Of a stretch of DNA of 7,297 nt, positions 1 through 7,150 are shown one piece after another. This stretch comes from Mailhella sp. (GTDB taxonomy: Bacteria > Desulfobacterota > Desulfovibrionia > Desulfovibrionales > Desulfovibrionaceae): positions 1 through 7,297 of the forward strand of contig JAGAZG010000021.1 in assembly GCA_017940105.1 (NCBI GenBank), read 5' to 3'. The stretch's first letter is position 1. Each line of letters begins with the position of its first letter. The position numbers and the translations under genes were made by a program. The notes beneath the pieces were generated by a model. That model was not told where the DNA came from and did not search any database. It saw only the letters and a program-made list of their open reading frames with translations.

Positions 1-707
1 TCATATGGCAGACCACTCGGCGTCCTTATGTCATTCTTAAAATGGCTTCTACGCTGGATGGGCGCATAGCTGCCGGAGCTGGCCGTGCAGAAGCAGTAAC
101 CAACGCCTCTTCGCGTGAGGAAGTCATGCGCTTTAGGCGTGACATTGCCCTGGCCGGCGGGGCCGTACTGATAGGCGGCAACACGTTTTTTCTGGATGAC
201 CCGAGGCTGACAGCGCGAACAGGCGGTGCTGAAAAGCAACCGCTGGCCGCTGTGGTTACGTCCAGGCTGCCTGGAGCAGACAGAAAGTTTCATCTGACGG
301 AAGAAAGGCCTGGTGACTGTGTGTTCTTCAGCTCTGCCGCCCAGGCGGCTTCACCTGCTGCTGCGGCGCTGAGGAACAGGGGAGCCCGTGTGCATGTGTC
401 AGATCGCTGCGCCGACGGAAAATTTCTGGATCTCAATCAGGTTCTTGAAACCCTGAGAGAGAAAGAGAACTGTTTCTACGTTTATTGCGAAGGCGGAGGG
501 CGGATGGCCCTGTCGTTGCTGGAGAGCGGCCTTGTTGACGAGCTGCACATGCATTATTCGCCCGTTATTCTGGGGGATTCTGAGTCCACCCCTGTGTTTT
601 ACGGCAGATCAGTGTCAAGCATGCAGGAAGCGCTGCGAATGCGCGTTGTAAAAACGACGGTCGTTGATGGCGACGTGCACCTGTATTTTCGCCCCGAGGC
701 ACGCTGA
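1..707 (+). CDS. ribD: RibD, C-terminal reductase domain (5' partial)
   Basis: This is the end of the bifunctional riboflavin enzyme RibD. The part in view is the 5-amino-6-(5-phosphoribosylamino)uracil reductase domain, which reduces the ribosyl side chain with NADPH in the cytoplasm. The frame is open to the left edge (first full codon at 3), giving 234 visible residues. The ATG at 42 is internal, because the conserved domain opening RPYVILKMASTLDGRIA begins before it. Further family signatures are VLIGGNTFFLDDPRLTAR (NADPH-binding and substrate region), the glycine-rich CEGGG near 487-501, then LLESGLVDELHMHYSPVILGD. The N-terminal deaminase domain with its zinc site should lie left of the window. 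The stop overlaps the ribE start in a TGATG, suggesting coupled translation. The missing N-terminus means I cannot exclude a stand-alone reductase. Confidence 0.93.
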   Translation, partial: IWQTTRRPYVILKMASTLDGRIAAGAGRAEAVTNASSREEVMRFRRDIALAGGAVLIGGNTFFLDDPRLTARTGGAEKQPLAAVVTSRLPGADRKFHLTEERPGDCVFFSSAAQAASPAAAALRNRGARVHVSDRCADGKFLDLNQVLETLREKENCFYVYCEGGGRMALSLLESGLVDELHMHYSPVILGDSESTPVFYGRSVSSMQEALRMRVVKTTVVDGDVHLYFRPEAR

Positions 708-1366
708 TGTTTACCGGGCTTGTCAACGGGCAGGGCAGCGTCATTTCCGCCGCAAGATTTCAGGGGGAAGTCAGGCTGACGATCCATCCTGATTTTACCT
801 GGGACAAGCCTTCCATAGGCGAGTCCGTGGCCTGCAACGGCGTTTGCCTGACCATGGAGTCGTGGGATGCGTTGCGACGGACGTTCAACGCCTATGCTTC
901 TGCCGAGACCTGCTCCTGCTCCACCATTGGATCCCTTACTGCAGGCGCTGTCATTAATCTCGAGCGGGCGCTTGCCCTTGGAGACAGGCTTGGCGGGCAT
1001 ATCGTCAGCGGGCATGTGGATGCGGTCGTTTCTGTGATTTCAACCGAAGAATCCGGCGAATCGAAAAAAAACCGTTTTTCTTTCGGCACGGAGTGGAATA
1101 CGCTGATCGTGCCCAAGGGTTCCGTTACGCTTGACGGGGTTAGCCTTACTGTAAACGCATGCGGCGAGGGCTGGTTTGAGGTGAACGTCATACCAGAAAC
1201 GCAGAGGATGACGACAGCGCGCTTGTGGAAACCAGGATCCAGGGTGAATTTTGAGGCGGATGCAATAGCAAAGTATGTGCGCAACCTTCTCCAGCCGTAT
1301 GCGCCTGCCGCTCCTGCTGCGGAATCCCGCGTCACCATGGAATTTTTGCGCCGGAATGGATTTTAG
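707..1366 (+). CDS. ribE: Riboflavin synthase, alpha chain
   Basis: This enzyme performs the last step of riboflavin synthesis: dismutation of two 6,7-dimethyl-8-ribityllumazine molecules into riboflavin and the pyrimidine precursor. The 219-residue length is normal. Two tandem lumazine-binding barrels are visible. The first has the N-terminal MFTG, GVCLT (45-49) and LGGHIVSGHVD (95-105). The second has GVSLTVN (144-150), VIPETQRMTT (161-170) and VNFEADAIAKYV (180-191). Residues matching ones I recall as active-site positions in the E. coli enzyme are present: Phe2, Cys47, Ser146 and Asp185. GAGG at 696-699 sits seven bases before the ATG, which overlaps the ribD stop by one base. It is followed by a 103-bp gap before ribH, where ribBA would be expected. 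The name ribE is used here for the synthase; some schemes call it ribC. Confidence 0.97.
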   Translation: MFTGLVNGQGSVISAARFQGEVRLTIHPDFTWDKPSIGESVACNGVCLTMESWDALRRTFNAYASAETCSCSTIGSLTAGAVINLERALALGDRLGGHIVSGHVDAVVSVISTEESGESKKNRFSFGTEWNTLIVPKGSVTLDGVSLTVNACGEGWFEVNVIPETQRMTTARLWKPGSRVNFEADAIAKYVRNLLQPYAPAAPAAESRVTMEFLRRNGF

Positions 1367-1385
1367 CTTTGCAGATAAATTATGC

Positions 1386-1414
1386 TTGCCAATGTGTCGG
1401 ATGGTTTTTAAAAT
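1386..1414 (+). promoter_or_regulatory. Predicted sigma70-type promoter ahead of ribH
   Basis: TTGCCA (1386-1391) and TAAAAT (1409-1414) each match five of six consensus bases and are separated by exactly 17 bases, the optimal spacing. The gap between ribE and ribH is locally AT-rich compared with the flanking genes. A start near 1420 would give a leader of about 50 bases before ribH. This would let ribH-nusB-leuS-lptE-holA be transcribed independently of ribD-ribE. It is a sequence match only; a start site has not been shown. Confidence 0.55.
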
Positions 1415-1433
1415 ATTTTAGTCCAAACAAAAG

Positions 1434-1457
1434 CGCCGCTGTACGGATGCCGCGGCG
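1434..1457 (+). promoter_or_regulatory. Leader hairpin next to the ribH ribosome binding site
   Basis: CGCCGC (1434-1439) and GCGGCG (1452-1457) form a perfect all-G/C six-base-pair stem with a 12-base loop. It ends three bases before the ribH Shine-Dalgarno GAGG (1461-1464), which is five bases from the ATG at 1470. The position is suitable for affecting initiation or protecting the 5' end of a transcript from the upstream promoter. No T-run follows it, so it is not a terminator. The conserved sequence blocks of an FMN riboswitch are not present. Function is unproven. Confidence 0.35.
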
Positions 1458-1469
1458 AGCGAGGAAAAA

Positions 1470-1949
1470 ATGTACGCTGTGAAGACCATAGAGGGGCAGC
1501 TTAATGCCCAAGGATTGAAAGTAGCCATTGTGGCCTCCCGCTTCAATGATTTTGTTGTCGGGCGCCTGGTGGACGGTGCAATTGACTATCTGGTCAGGCA
1601 TGGAGCTTCGGCTGATGACATCACGGTCATCAAGGTGCCGGGAGCATTTGAACTGCCAGTGGTGTGCAAAAAAATTGCCGGCCAGGGGATTTATTCGGGC
1701 ATCATTGCCCTTGGCGCGGTAATCCGCGGCAGCACCCCTCATTTTGACGTCGTCTGCGCCGAAGCTTCCAAGGGCATAGCCCAGGTTTCGCTGCAGGCTC
1801 TCATGCCCATTGGTTTCGGCCTTCTGACAACGGACAACCTTGAGCAGGCCATAGAACGCGCTGGCGCCCATGCCGGCAACAAGGGGGCTGAAGCTGCGGC
1901 CGCCATGCTTGAAACGGTGCGCGTAATGGAGCAGGTGCAGCATGGGTAA
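1470..1949 (+). CDS. ribH: 6,7-dimethyl-8-ribityllumazine synthase
   Basis: The enzyme condenses 5-amino-6-ribitylaminouracil with 3,4-dihydroxy-2-butanone 4-phosphate to give the lumazine substrate of RibE. At 159 residues it is the usual length. Conserved substrate-pocket elements are in order: ASRFN (22-26), VPGAFELP (57-63 region), ALGAVIRGSTPHFD (80-93) with the catalytic-type His91, then FGLLTTDNLEQAIERAG (116-132) with Arg130, and GNKGAEAA (136-143). Family members assemble into pentamers or 60-subunit shells; which one applies here cannot be read from the sequence. The start is well supported by GAGG five bases upstream. The final codons overlap nusB by eight bases. It appears to be driven from the promoter-like site at 1386-1414, from read-through of ribE, or both. 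Confidence 0.97.
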   Translation: MYAVKTIEGQLNAQGLKVAIVASRFNDFVVGRLVDGAIDYLVRHGASADDITVIKVPGAFELPVVCKKIAGQGIYSGIIALGAVIRGSTPHFDVVCAEASKGIAQVSLQALMPIGFGLLTTDNLEQAIERAGAHAGNKGAEAAAAMLETVRVMEQVQHG

Positions 1950-2400
1950 GGATTCTCGCCGTGCACAGCGGCTCAGGGCTTTTCAGGTGCTGTACAGCCA
2001 GGAATTTCTTGCTTCCAATTCGCTTGAAGATTTAAAACGGGCGTACATGTACGCGCCTGTTCAGAATGCCGATGACGCAAGCGAAGAAACGGAACCTTCC
2101 GGTTTCGGGTGGGAACTTGTTGCAGGCGTGTGGCAGAAACGCGAAGAGCTAGACCGTGTCATTGAGCGCTTTGCCCGCAACTGGCGGCTTGACCGGCTTG
2201 GCAGGGTGGAGCTGAACCTATTGCGTCTTGGTTCATACGAAATGCTGTACAGGGATGATATTCCGCCCCGCGTTACCATCAACGAGGCACTGGAATTGGA
2301 CAAGCAATTTGGTGATCCACGTTCATATTCTTTTGTAAACGGCATTCTTGACGCCGTATGCAAGTCCATGGATAAACAGGAAAACAGTCAAGGCTGCTGA
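1942..2400 (+). CDS. nusB: Transcription antitermination protein NusB
   Basis: NusB binds boxA RNA together with ribosomal protein S10 (NusE) and helps RNA polymerase resist termination on ribosomal RNA operons. The 152-residue all-helical protein has the typical basic opening SRRAQRLRAFQVLYSQEF (5-22), whose arginines face RNA in the family. It also has the diagnostic C-terminal half: NWRLDRLGRVELNLLRLGSYEML, the IPPRVTINEALEL segment, and YSFVNGILDAV. An acidic linker (around 43-51) separates the halves. The ATG lies inside the last codons of ribH, with GGAG at 1928-1931 and AGG at 1933-1935 as possible ribosome sites, so translation is probably coupled. The ribH-nusB pairing is widespread in bacteria. 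Confidence 0.96.
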   Translation: MGKDSRRAQRLRAFQVLYSQEFLASNSLEDLKRAYMYAPVQNADDASEETEPSGFGWELVAGVWQKREELDRVIERFARNWRLDRLGRVELNLLRLGSYEMLYRDDIPPRVTINEALELDKQFGDPRSYSFVNGILDAVCKSMDKQENSQGC

Positions 2401-2446
2401 AAACAGCGTCTTTCTTATAGAGCAAGGCAGTTGAGGAAATAAGCAA

Positions 2447-4951
2447 ATGGCTCTCCAGTATCGTTACGCCCCCCATGGGATCGAAGAAAAGTGGCAGAAA
2501 CAATGGGAAAGCAAGCAGGCTTTCCACTGCACAGAAGATGCATCAAGACCGAAGTATTACCTGATGGAAATGTTTCCGTATCCGTCGGGCAGGATTCACA
2601 TGGGCCATGTGCGCAACTATTCCATTGGCGACGTAATGGCCAGGTTCCGCAGAATGCAGGGGTACAATGTGCTCCATCCCATCGGATGGGACGCTTTTGG
2701 TCTGCCCGCTGAAAACGCCGCCATTAAAAACAACACCCATCCTGCCAAATGGACCTATGCCAACATAGACTACATGCGTTCTCAGCTTAAGCGCATGGGT
2801 TATTCGTATGACTGGCAGCGCGAAGTCGCCACCTGCCGTCCCGAATATTACCGCTGGGAACAGGAATTCTTTTTGAAATGCCTCAAAAAGAATCTTGTCT
2901 ACCGCAAGAAAGCCTCCCAGAACTGGTGCCCTTGCTGCCATACTGTGCTTGCCAATGAACAGGTCATAGACGGCAAATGCTGGCGCTGCGATTCGGTTGT
3001 CGAGCAGAAAGATCTGACGCAGTGGTTCTTCAGGATCACGGCGTATGCTGATGAACTGCTTGCCGATCTCGCAAAGCTTGAAGGCGGCTGGCCATCGCGC
3101 GTGCTCACCATGCAGAATAACTGGATAGGCCGTTCGACCGGTGCAGAGATCAGCTTTCCGCTTGAAGGCAGATATGAGTCCGTCAAAGTGTTCACGACAA
3201 GGGCCGACACGCTTTACGGTGTAACGTTTTTAACGTTAGCCCCTGAGCATCCTCTGGTTGAGTCGCTCATCAAAGGACGCGAAAACGAAGCTGCCATACG
3301 CGAATTCATCGAACGCACCAGAAACATGGACCGTCTGGACCGGCAGTCTGAAACGCTGGAGAAAGAAGGAGTTTTCACAGGGGCGTACTGCCTGCATCCG
3401 ATTACCGGTGAGCGCGTGCCCATCTGGCTGGGCAACTTTGTCCTGGCAGAGTATGGCACAGGCGCGGTCATGGCGGTTCCTGCCCATGACCAGCGTGACT
3501 TTGAATTTGCACGCAAGTTCGGCATCCCCATTAAGGTCGTCATCAACCCAGAAGGCGCCTCGCTTGATCCGGCTGCGATGGACGCGGCATTTACCGAAAG
3601 CGGCGTCCTGGTCGATTCCCGGGAATTTTCGGGCATGCCCAGCCCCGCAGGTCGTGAGGCAATCATCCGCAAGCTTGAGGCGGAAGGCAAAGGCAAGGCA
3701 ACGGTCAATTACCGCCTGCGGGACTGGAACATTTCGCGTCAGCGCTACTGGGGTGCGCCCATTCCTGTCGTATACTGCGAAAAATGCGGCATGCAGCCTG
3801 TGAAGGAAGAAGACCTGCCAGTTCTGCTGCCTTTGGATGTGAAAACATGCGAGGACGGGCGTTCTCCGCTGCCTGATACGCCTTCGTTCGTACAGGCTGT
3901 CTGCCCGTGCTGCGGCGGACCAGCCCGCCGTGAAACAGATACCATGGATACGTTTGTTGAATCTTCATGGTATTTTGCCCGTTACACTTCGGCCCGCAAA
4001 GAAGACGCGCCGTTTGACGAAGATGCCTTGCGCTACTGGCTGCCCGTGGATCAGTATGTGGGCGGCGTAGAGCATGCCATCCTGCATTTGCTTTATGCCC
4101 GATTCTTTACCAAGATGCTGAGAGACTGCGGCTATCTGCCCAAAGGGCTGGATGAGCCTTTCAAGAGGCTGCTTACGCAGGGCATGGTGTTGCTGGGCGG
4201 CAGCAAGATGTCAAAGTCAAAAGGCAACATCGTTGACCCTGATGCCATGGTCGAAAAATACGGCGCGGACACCGTCAGGCTCTTCTGCCTTTTTGCCGCT
4301 CCGCCGGAGAGGGACTTTGACTGGACGGACAGCGGCATTGAAGGCGCGTACCGTTTTGTCAATCGCGTATGGCACATGTTCTCTGAAATGCAGGATGTAC
4401 TTTCTCCTGTAAGCGCATGCTCTGACATGTCTGCCAGCAGTTCTGCTTCTGTACGGGCGCTGCGCCTGGCAGAGCATGCAGCCGTCAAGAAGGTCGGCGA
4501 AGACATTGCCGACCGCAATCAGTTCAATACTGCGATAGCGGCCATCATGGAGTTGCTCAATGCCATAAGCCTGTACAGGGCCGAACTTTCCGGCAGTGAA
4601 GACGGGCGCAGGGCATTGTCTTCTGCCATGTCGTCTGTGTTAACGTTGCTTTATCCCTTCACGCCTCACATGTGCGAAGAAATATGGCAGGAACTCGGCC
4701 ATGAGAAGGAGCTGGATACCGAAGTCTGGCCCCAGTGGAAGCCAGAGGCTTTGTCGACAGACACAGTCACCGTAGTCGTTCAGGTCAACGGCAAGCTCCG
4801 CGGACGCATAGATGCTCCTGCTGGAAGCGATAAAGAAGCTCTTGTTAAGGCCGCTCTGGCAGATAGTGCCGTGGCTCGGCACCTGGATGGCAAAACAATT
4901 GTAAAAACCGTTGTCGTGCCTGAAAAACTGGTCAATATCGTGGTGCGGTAA
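2447..4951 (+). CDS. leuS: Leucyl-tRNA synthetase
   Basis: This class I synthetase charges tRNA-Leu with leucine. At 834 residues it is full length for the bacterial type. The HIGH-type signature is HMGH (51-54) after EMFPYPSGRI. The KMSKS loop is exact at 587-591. A first cysteine cluster (Cys161, 163, 164, 178, 181) fits the zinc-binding insertion found in many LeuRS enzymes. A second set (Cys444, 447, 486, 488, 489) suggests another zinc knuckle. The CP1 editing domain is intact in its key places: the threonine-rich TTRADTLYG (250-258) and AVPAHDQRDFEFA (343-355) with Asp348, so hydrolysis of mischarged tRNA is expected. RLRDWNISRQRYWG (423-436) and the C-terminal anticodon-binding and tail regions follow. 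GAGG at 2433-2436 supports the ATG. The 46-bp gap after nusB holds no clear promoter or terminator. Only one base separates it from lptE. Confidence 0.98.
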   Translation: MALQYRYAPHGIEEKWQKQWESKQAFHCTEDASRPKYYLMEMFPYPSGRIHMGHVRNYSIGDVMARFRRMQGYNVLHPIGWDAFGLPAENAAIKNNTHPAKWTYANIDYMRSQLKRMGYSYDWQREVATCRPEYYRWEQEFFLKCLKKNLVYRKKASQNWCPCCHTVLANEQVIDGKCWRCDSVVEQKDLTQWFFRITAYADELLADLAKLEGGWPSRVLTMQNNWIGRSTGAEISFPLEGRYESVKVFTTRADTLYGVTFLTLAPEHPLVESLIKGRENEAAIREFIERTRNMDRLDRQSETLEKEGVFTGAYCLHPITGERVPIWLGNFVLAEYGTGAVMAVPAHDQRDFEFARKFGIPIKVVINPEGASLDPAAMDAAFTESGVLVDSREFSGMPSPAGREAIIRKLEAEGKGKATVNYRLRDWNISRQRYWGAPIPVVYCEKCGMQPVKEEDLPVLLPLDVKTCEDGRSPLPDTPSFVQAVCPCCGGPARRETDTMDTFVESSWYFARYTSARKEDAPFDEDALRYWLPVDQYVGGVEHAILHLLYARFFTKMLRDCGYLPKGLDEPFKRLLTQGMVLLGGSKMSKSKGNIVDPDAMVEKYGADTVRLFCLFAAPPERDFDWTDSGIEGAYRFVNRVWHMFSEMQDVLSPVSACSDMSASSSASVRALRLAEHAAVKKVGEDIADRNQFNTAIAAIMELLNAISLYRAELSGSEDGRRALSSAMSSVLTLLYPFTPHMCEEIWQELGHEKELDTEVWPQWKPEALSTDTVTVVVQVNGKLRGRIDAPAGSDKEALVKAALADSAVARHLDGKTIVKTVVVPEKLVNIVVR

Positions 4952-4952
4952 C

Positions 4953-5489
4953 ATGCTGACTGTTTCTTTCATCCCGTTCAGGCGCACTCTGGTGGCTTTG
5001 TTCGCTGGCTGTTGCCTTGCGCTTTATGGCTGCGGGTACGGGCTTGACGGGTTTGAATCTCACGGCAGCCATGCCCAAAGTGTTCTTGGAGACGGAAGCG
5101 GCACGCTCAAGATAGAAAGCATTGAGCATGTCACCCTGTATCCCTGGATACCATATTACATACGCAGCGTGCTGCGGGATGAAGTAAATCTGCGCCGCCT
5201 CGGGCGCTGGGTCGACCAGGGCGACGCAGATTACCTCGTTTCTGTTTCACTGCCAGGTTACAGGGTGCGCTCTTCTGTTTCTAACAGAGAAGACAGCACG
5301 TTGCTTTACAACACCAATATCCAGCTCGAGATTATAATTAAAGACGGGCGTTCAGGCTCCATCGTATGGCGCTCCGGCGTTATCAGCTATCAGGACAAGT
5401 ACGCGACCGTTGACGATGAAGCCGTTATCCGTGACGGCGTGACGCAAACAATGAGGCGTGCGCTGGACCGGATGCAGCAAAAGTTTTAA
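4953..5489 (+). CDS. lptE: LPS-assembly lipoprotein LptE
   Basis: LptE is an outer-membrane lipoprotein that plugs the LptD barrel and helps place lipopolysaccharide in the outer leaflet. From the ATG at 4953 it has 178 residues. It opens with a signal peptide: arginines at 10-11, a hydrophobic stretch 12-25, then the lipobox LYGC with the lipidated Cys27. Tyrosine in the second lipobox position is unusual but tolerable. The CGYGLDG that follows resembles the mature start of LptE/RlpB proteins. The body has the family pattern IESIEHVTLYPWIPYYIRSVL, a strand-rich middle (YLVSVSLPGYRV, YNTNIQLEIII) and a C-terminal helix ending in DRMQQKF. A frame-open start at 4911 would lie inside leuS and bury the signal peptide, so it was not used. 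Position between leuS and holA is conserved in other proteobacteria, including E. coli. The ribosome site is weak, which points to coupling with leuS. Confidence 0.85.
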   Translation: MLTVSFIPFRRTLVALFAGCCLALYGCGYGLDGFESHGSHAQSVLGDGSGTLKIESIEHVTLYPWIPYYIRSVLRDEVNLRRLGRWVDQGDADYLVSVSLPGYRVRSSVSNREDSTLLYNTNIQLEIIIKDGRSGSIVWRSGVISYQDKYATVDDEAVIRDGVTQTMRRALDRMQQKF

Positions 5490-6469
5490 TGCCGATGCAT
5501 ACGTTGCCGGGATTTTTTTTCTGCATCTGCCCTGATGCCGGACTCATCAAGGCATGCATTGATGAGCGCTTTAATCCGAATACGGAATGCCGTACGTCGG
5601 TCTTTTGGGCTGATGAAGGGCTTGACCAGAAATTTTGGAATGCGCTCGGCCTTGTCAGCATGGATAACCGCACGCAGCTTTTAATTGTGCGCTCGGCCCA
5701 TCTTTTGTCTGCGGCAACGTGGAAAGCTCTTTCTTCCTCGCTTTCTGTACCGCATGCGGGCGTATTGCCTGTGCTGTGCCTGGAATGTCCGTGGGAAAAA
5801 AACAAGCCCAAGCTGCCCGCGGCTGTAGCCAAGCTGAAATGTCTGTCCTTCGCCTATGAAAAGCAATGGGTATGGAGTTCTCCGGGCTTGGATAAGCGTT
5901 CTCTGAAGAACTTTGTTCAACAGGAACTGCGTCGCCGCGGCCTGCGCGCAGAGAACAGCATGGCAGCGTATCTCGCCGAAATAACCTTGCCGGACGCGAC
6001 AGCGGTAAAGAACCTTCTTGATCAGCTTGCGCTGGCTTCTGCCGAAGACGGAGTCCTTTCCTGGGACATGTTGAGGCAGATGGCGGCATGCACGCCTGAA
6101 GCGGTGATTTTTGATCTTGTCCGCTGCCTGGAGCAGGGCAACGCAGCCGGTGCATGGAAAATGCTGAAAAGTTCCGGAGATGGCGGTGAATCTTTTTTAT
6201 TTCCGCTTCTCAGCCTGATGGCGAGGGAGGCGCGAACGCTTTGGCAGATATGCGCTGGCGAGCAGGTCTATCTCCCCGGTTTTCTCGAGTCTGAAAAAAA
6301 GAGTCTGGCAAGGCGGCTTGGCTTTGAAGGCGTCGCCGCCATATTTGAAGCTATTGCCCATACGGAAAACGCAGTTAAAAGCGGAGAGCGGCAACCCCTG
6401 CCAGCCTTGGAGGGGTTGCTCGCATCTCTTGTCAAGCTGTTTCAAAAGCCGCAAAATGCAGAGCGGTGA
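5489..6469 (+). CDS. holA: DNA polymerase III, delta subunit
   Basis: HolA is the delta subunit of the clamp loader; it opens the beta sliding clamp so that it can be loaded on primed DNA. The 326 residues are close to the usual 330-345. The N-terminal AAA+-like domain is divergent: it opens GFFFCICPDAGLIKACIDERF (8-28), then has RTQLLIVRSAHLLS (61-74) at the core strand. The clearest family match is the helical part: LPDATAVKNLLDQLALAS (167-184), TPEAVIFDLVRCLEQGN (202-218) with AWKML, then LLSLMAREARTLWQI (240-254). There is no Walker A motif, as expected for delta. The start overlaps the lptE stop in a TAATG and has no strong Shine-Dalgarno, implying translational coupling. The leuS-lptE-holA order, known also from E. 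coli, supports the assignment. It is the last gene of the plus-strand block. Confidence 0.88.
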   Translation: MPMHTLPGFFFCICPDAGLIKACIDERFNPNTECRTSVFWADEGLDQKFWNALGLVSMDNRTQLLIVRSAHLLSAATWKALSSSLSVPHAGVLPVLCLECPWEKNKPKLPAAVAKLKCLSFAYEKQWVWSSPGLDKRSLKNFVQQELRRRGLRAENSMAAYLAEITLPDATAVKNLLDQLALASAEDGVLSWDMLRQMAACTPEAVIFDLVRCLEQGNAAGAWKMLKSSGDGGESFLFPLLSLMAREARTLWQICAGEQVYLPGFLESEKKSLARRLGFEGVAAIFEAIAHTENAVKSGERQPLPALEGLLASLVKLFQKPQNAER

Positions 6470-6496
6470 CCGCTTCTACGCTGCACGGCATGTATT

Positions 6497-7114
6497 TTAG
6501 CGGATGAAATGGGTGGGAATCCATGCTTCTTTTTCGGGCAGACCGAATTTTTCCTTGCCAAGCGCAATGCTCTTCATAAGAAAAGTCATGTTTCTTGCAA
6601 GAGTACGCATGGTTTGCAGACCTTCACCGTCTTTGAGCGCGTCACCCTGTTCCCGTCCGTGCACGCTGTTCCAGTACTGGCTGGAAGCGATGGGCATGCC
6701 CGCAATGGTAAAGTATTTATTGAGTTCGTCAAAGGTTGCAGAAAGTCCTCCGCGGCGGGCGACGACCACGGCAGCGCCGACCTTCATGGTTTTGTCAAAA
6801 GGAGTGCTGAAGAACAGCCTGTCCAAAAACGCAATCGCCGTGGCATTTGCCGAGGCATAATAAACGGGACTGCCCACGACAAGACCGTCGCTTTCCTGAA
6901 AAACGGGCGCGGCCTCATTTACCATGTCATTGAACGCGCATTTTCCGGTTTTCGTGCATGAGTAGCAGGATATGCAGCCGCGTATATCCTTGTTGCCGAT
7001 ATGGAACAATTTTGTTTCAATGCCGTTTTGCTCGAAGACCTTTCTCATTTCTTCAAGAGCTATAGCTGTGTTGCCTTTGGGGTGCGGTGAGCCATTAATC
7101 ATCATTACTTTCAT
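6497..7114 (-). CDS. Flavodoxin-fold FMN reductase / iron-sulfur flavoprotein-like protein
   Basis: This is a 205-residue protein of the NADPH-dependent FMN reductase (flavodoxin-fold) superfamily, likely cytoplasmic and FMN-binding. The phosphate-binding loop is NGSPHPKGNT (7-16) after the first strand MKVMMI. GSPVYYASANATAIAFLDRLFF (81 onward) is the second flavin-contact segment. Between them is a compact cysteine cluster, Cys47, Cys50, Cys53 and Cys59 (CX2CX2CX5C). This spacing fits the 4Fe-4S motif of archaeal and anaerobe iron-sulfur flavoproteins (Isf), which pass electrons from ferredoxin to oxygen or peroxide in methanogens. Here the physiological partner is unknown. The ATG at 7114 is preferred over TTG at 7121-7123 because AGAGG (7124-7128) lies nine bases before the ATG but directly abuts the TTG. 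It converges with holA, with 27 bases between the stops. It could equally be a plain NAD(P)H quinone or FMN reductase with redox-active cysteines. Confidence 0.85.
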   Translation of the reverse strand: MKVMMINGSPHPKGNTAIALEEMRKVFEQNGIETKLFHIGNKDIRGCISCYSCTKTGKCAFNDMVNEAAPVFQESDGLVVGSPVYYASANATAIAFLDRLFFSTPFDKTMKVGAAVVVARRGGLSATFDELNKYFTIAGMPIASSQYWNSVHGREQGDALKDGEGLQTMRTLARNMTFLMKSIALGKEKFGLPEKEAWIPTHFIR

Positions 7115-7123
7115 GCGAACCAA

Positions 7124-7128
7124 CCTCT
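7124..7128 (-). promoter_or_regulatory. Ribosome binding site deciding the flavoprotein start
   Basis: Read on the minus strand this is AGAGG, nine bases before the ATG at 7114-7112. A TTG at 7123-7121 lies directly against it and could not be used with this site. The resulting N-terminus MKVMMINGSP matches the normal beginning of the family. Confidence 0.7.
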
Positions 7129-7150
7129 CATGTCGTATGTTTGTGACCTG

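Noticed and set aside
42..44. ATG at 42 as the start of a stand-alone reductase
   Set aside because: The conserved reductase opening RPYVILK lies in the same open frame just before it, so this ATG is internal to a longer protein.
892..1338. Minus-strand open frame opposite ribE
   Set aside because: It is antisense to a well-supported ribE and is rich in Ser, Thr, Pro and Ala, typical of a shadow frame. No ribosome site or family signature was seen.
1367..1469. FMN riboswitch ahead of ribH
   Set aside because: The gap is only 103 bp, shorter than an RFN element, and the characteristic conserved blocks are not visible.
1380..1943. Long minus-strand open frame (187 codons) opposite ribH
   Set aside because: It is the antisense shadow of a clearly identified ribH with intact catalytic motifs. 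Its translation has no recognisable family pattern and is low-complexity in parts.
3222..3238. Inverted repeat TAACGTT-ttt-AACGTTA
   Set aside because: It lies inside leuS and encodes conserved editing-domain residues. Such a short repeat is likely to occur by chance.
5655..6155. Minus-strand open frame (166 codons) opposite holA
   Set aside because: It is Arg/Pro/Ser-rich with no motif and lies wholly within holA, whose own translation matches the delta subunit.
6462..6474. Short hairpin at the end of holA (AGCGG, loop TGA, CCGCT), considered as a terminator
   Set aside because: The stem is only five base pairs, with the holA stop codon as its loop and no T-run behind it. The 27-bp convergent gap contains no other convincing terminator.
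6504..6961. Plus-strand open frames after holA
   Set aside because: They are opposite the flavoprotein gene, whose minus-strand reading has a P-loop-like flavin site, a cysteine cluster and a good ribosome site.
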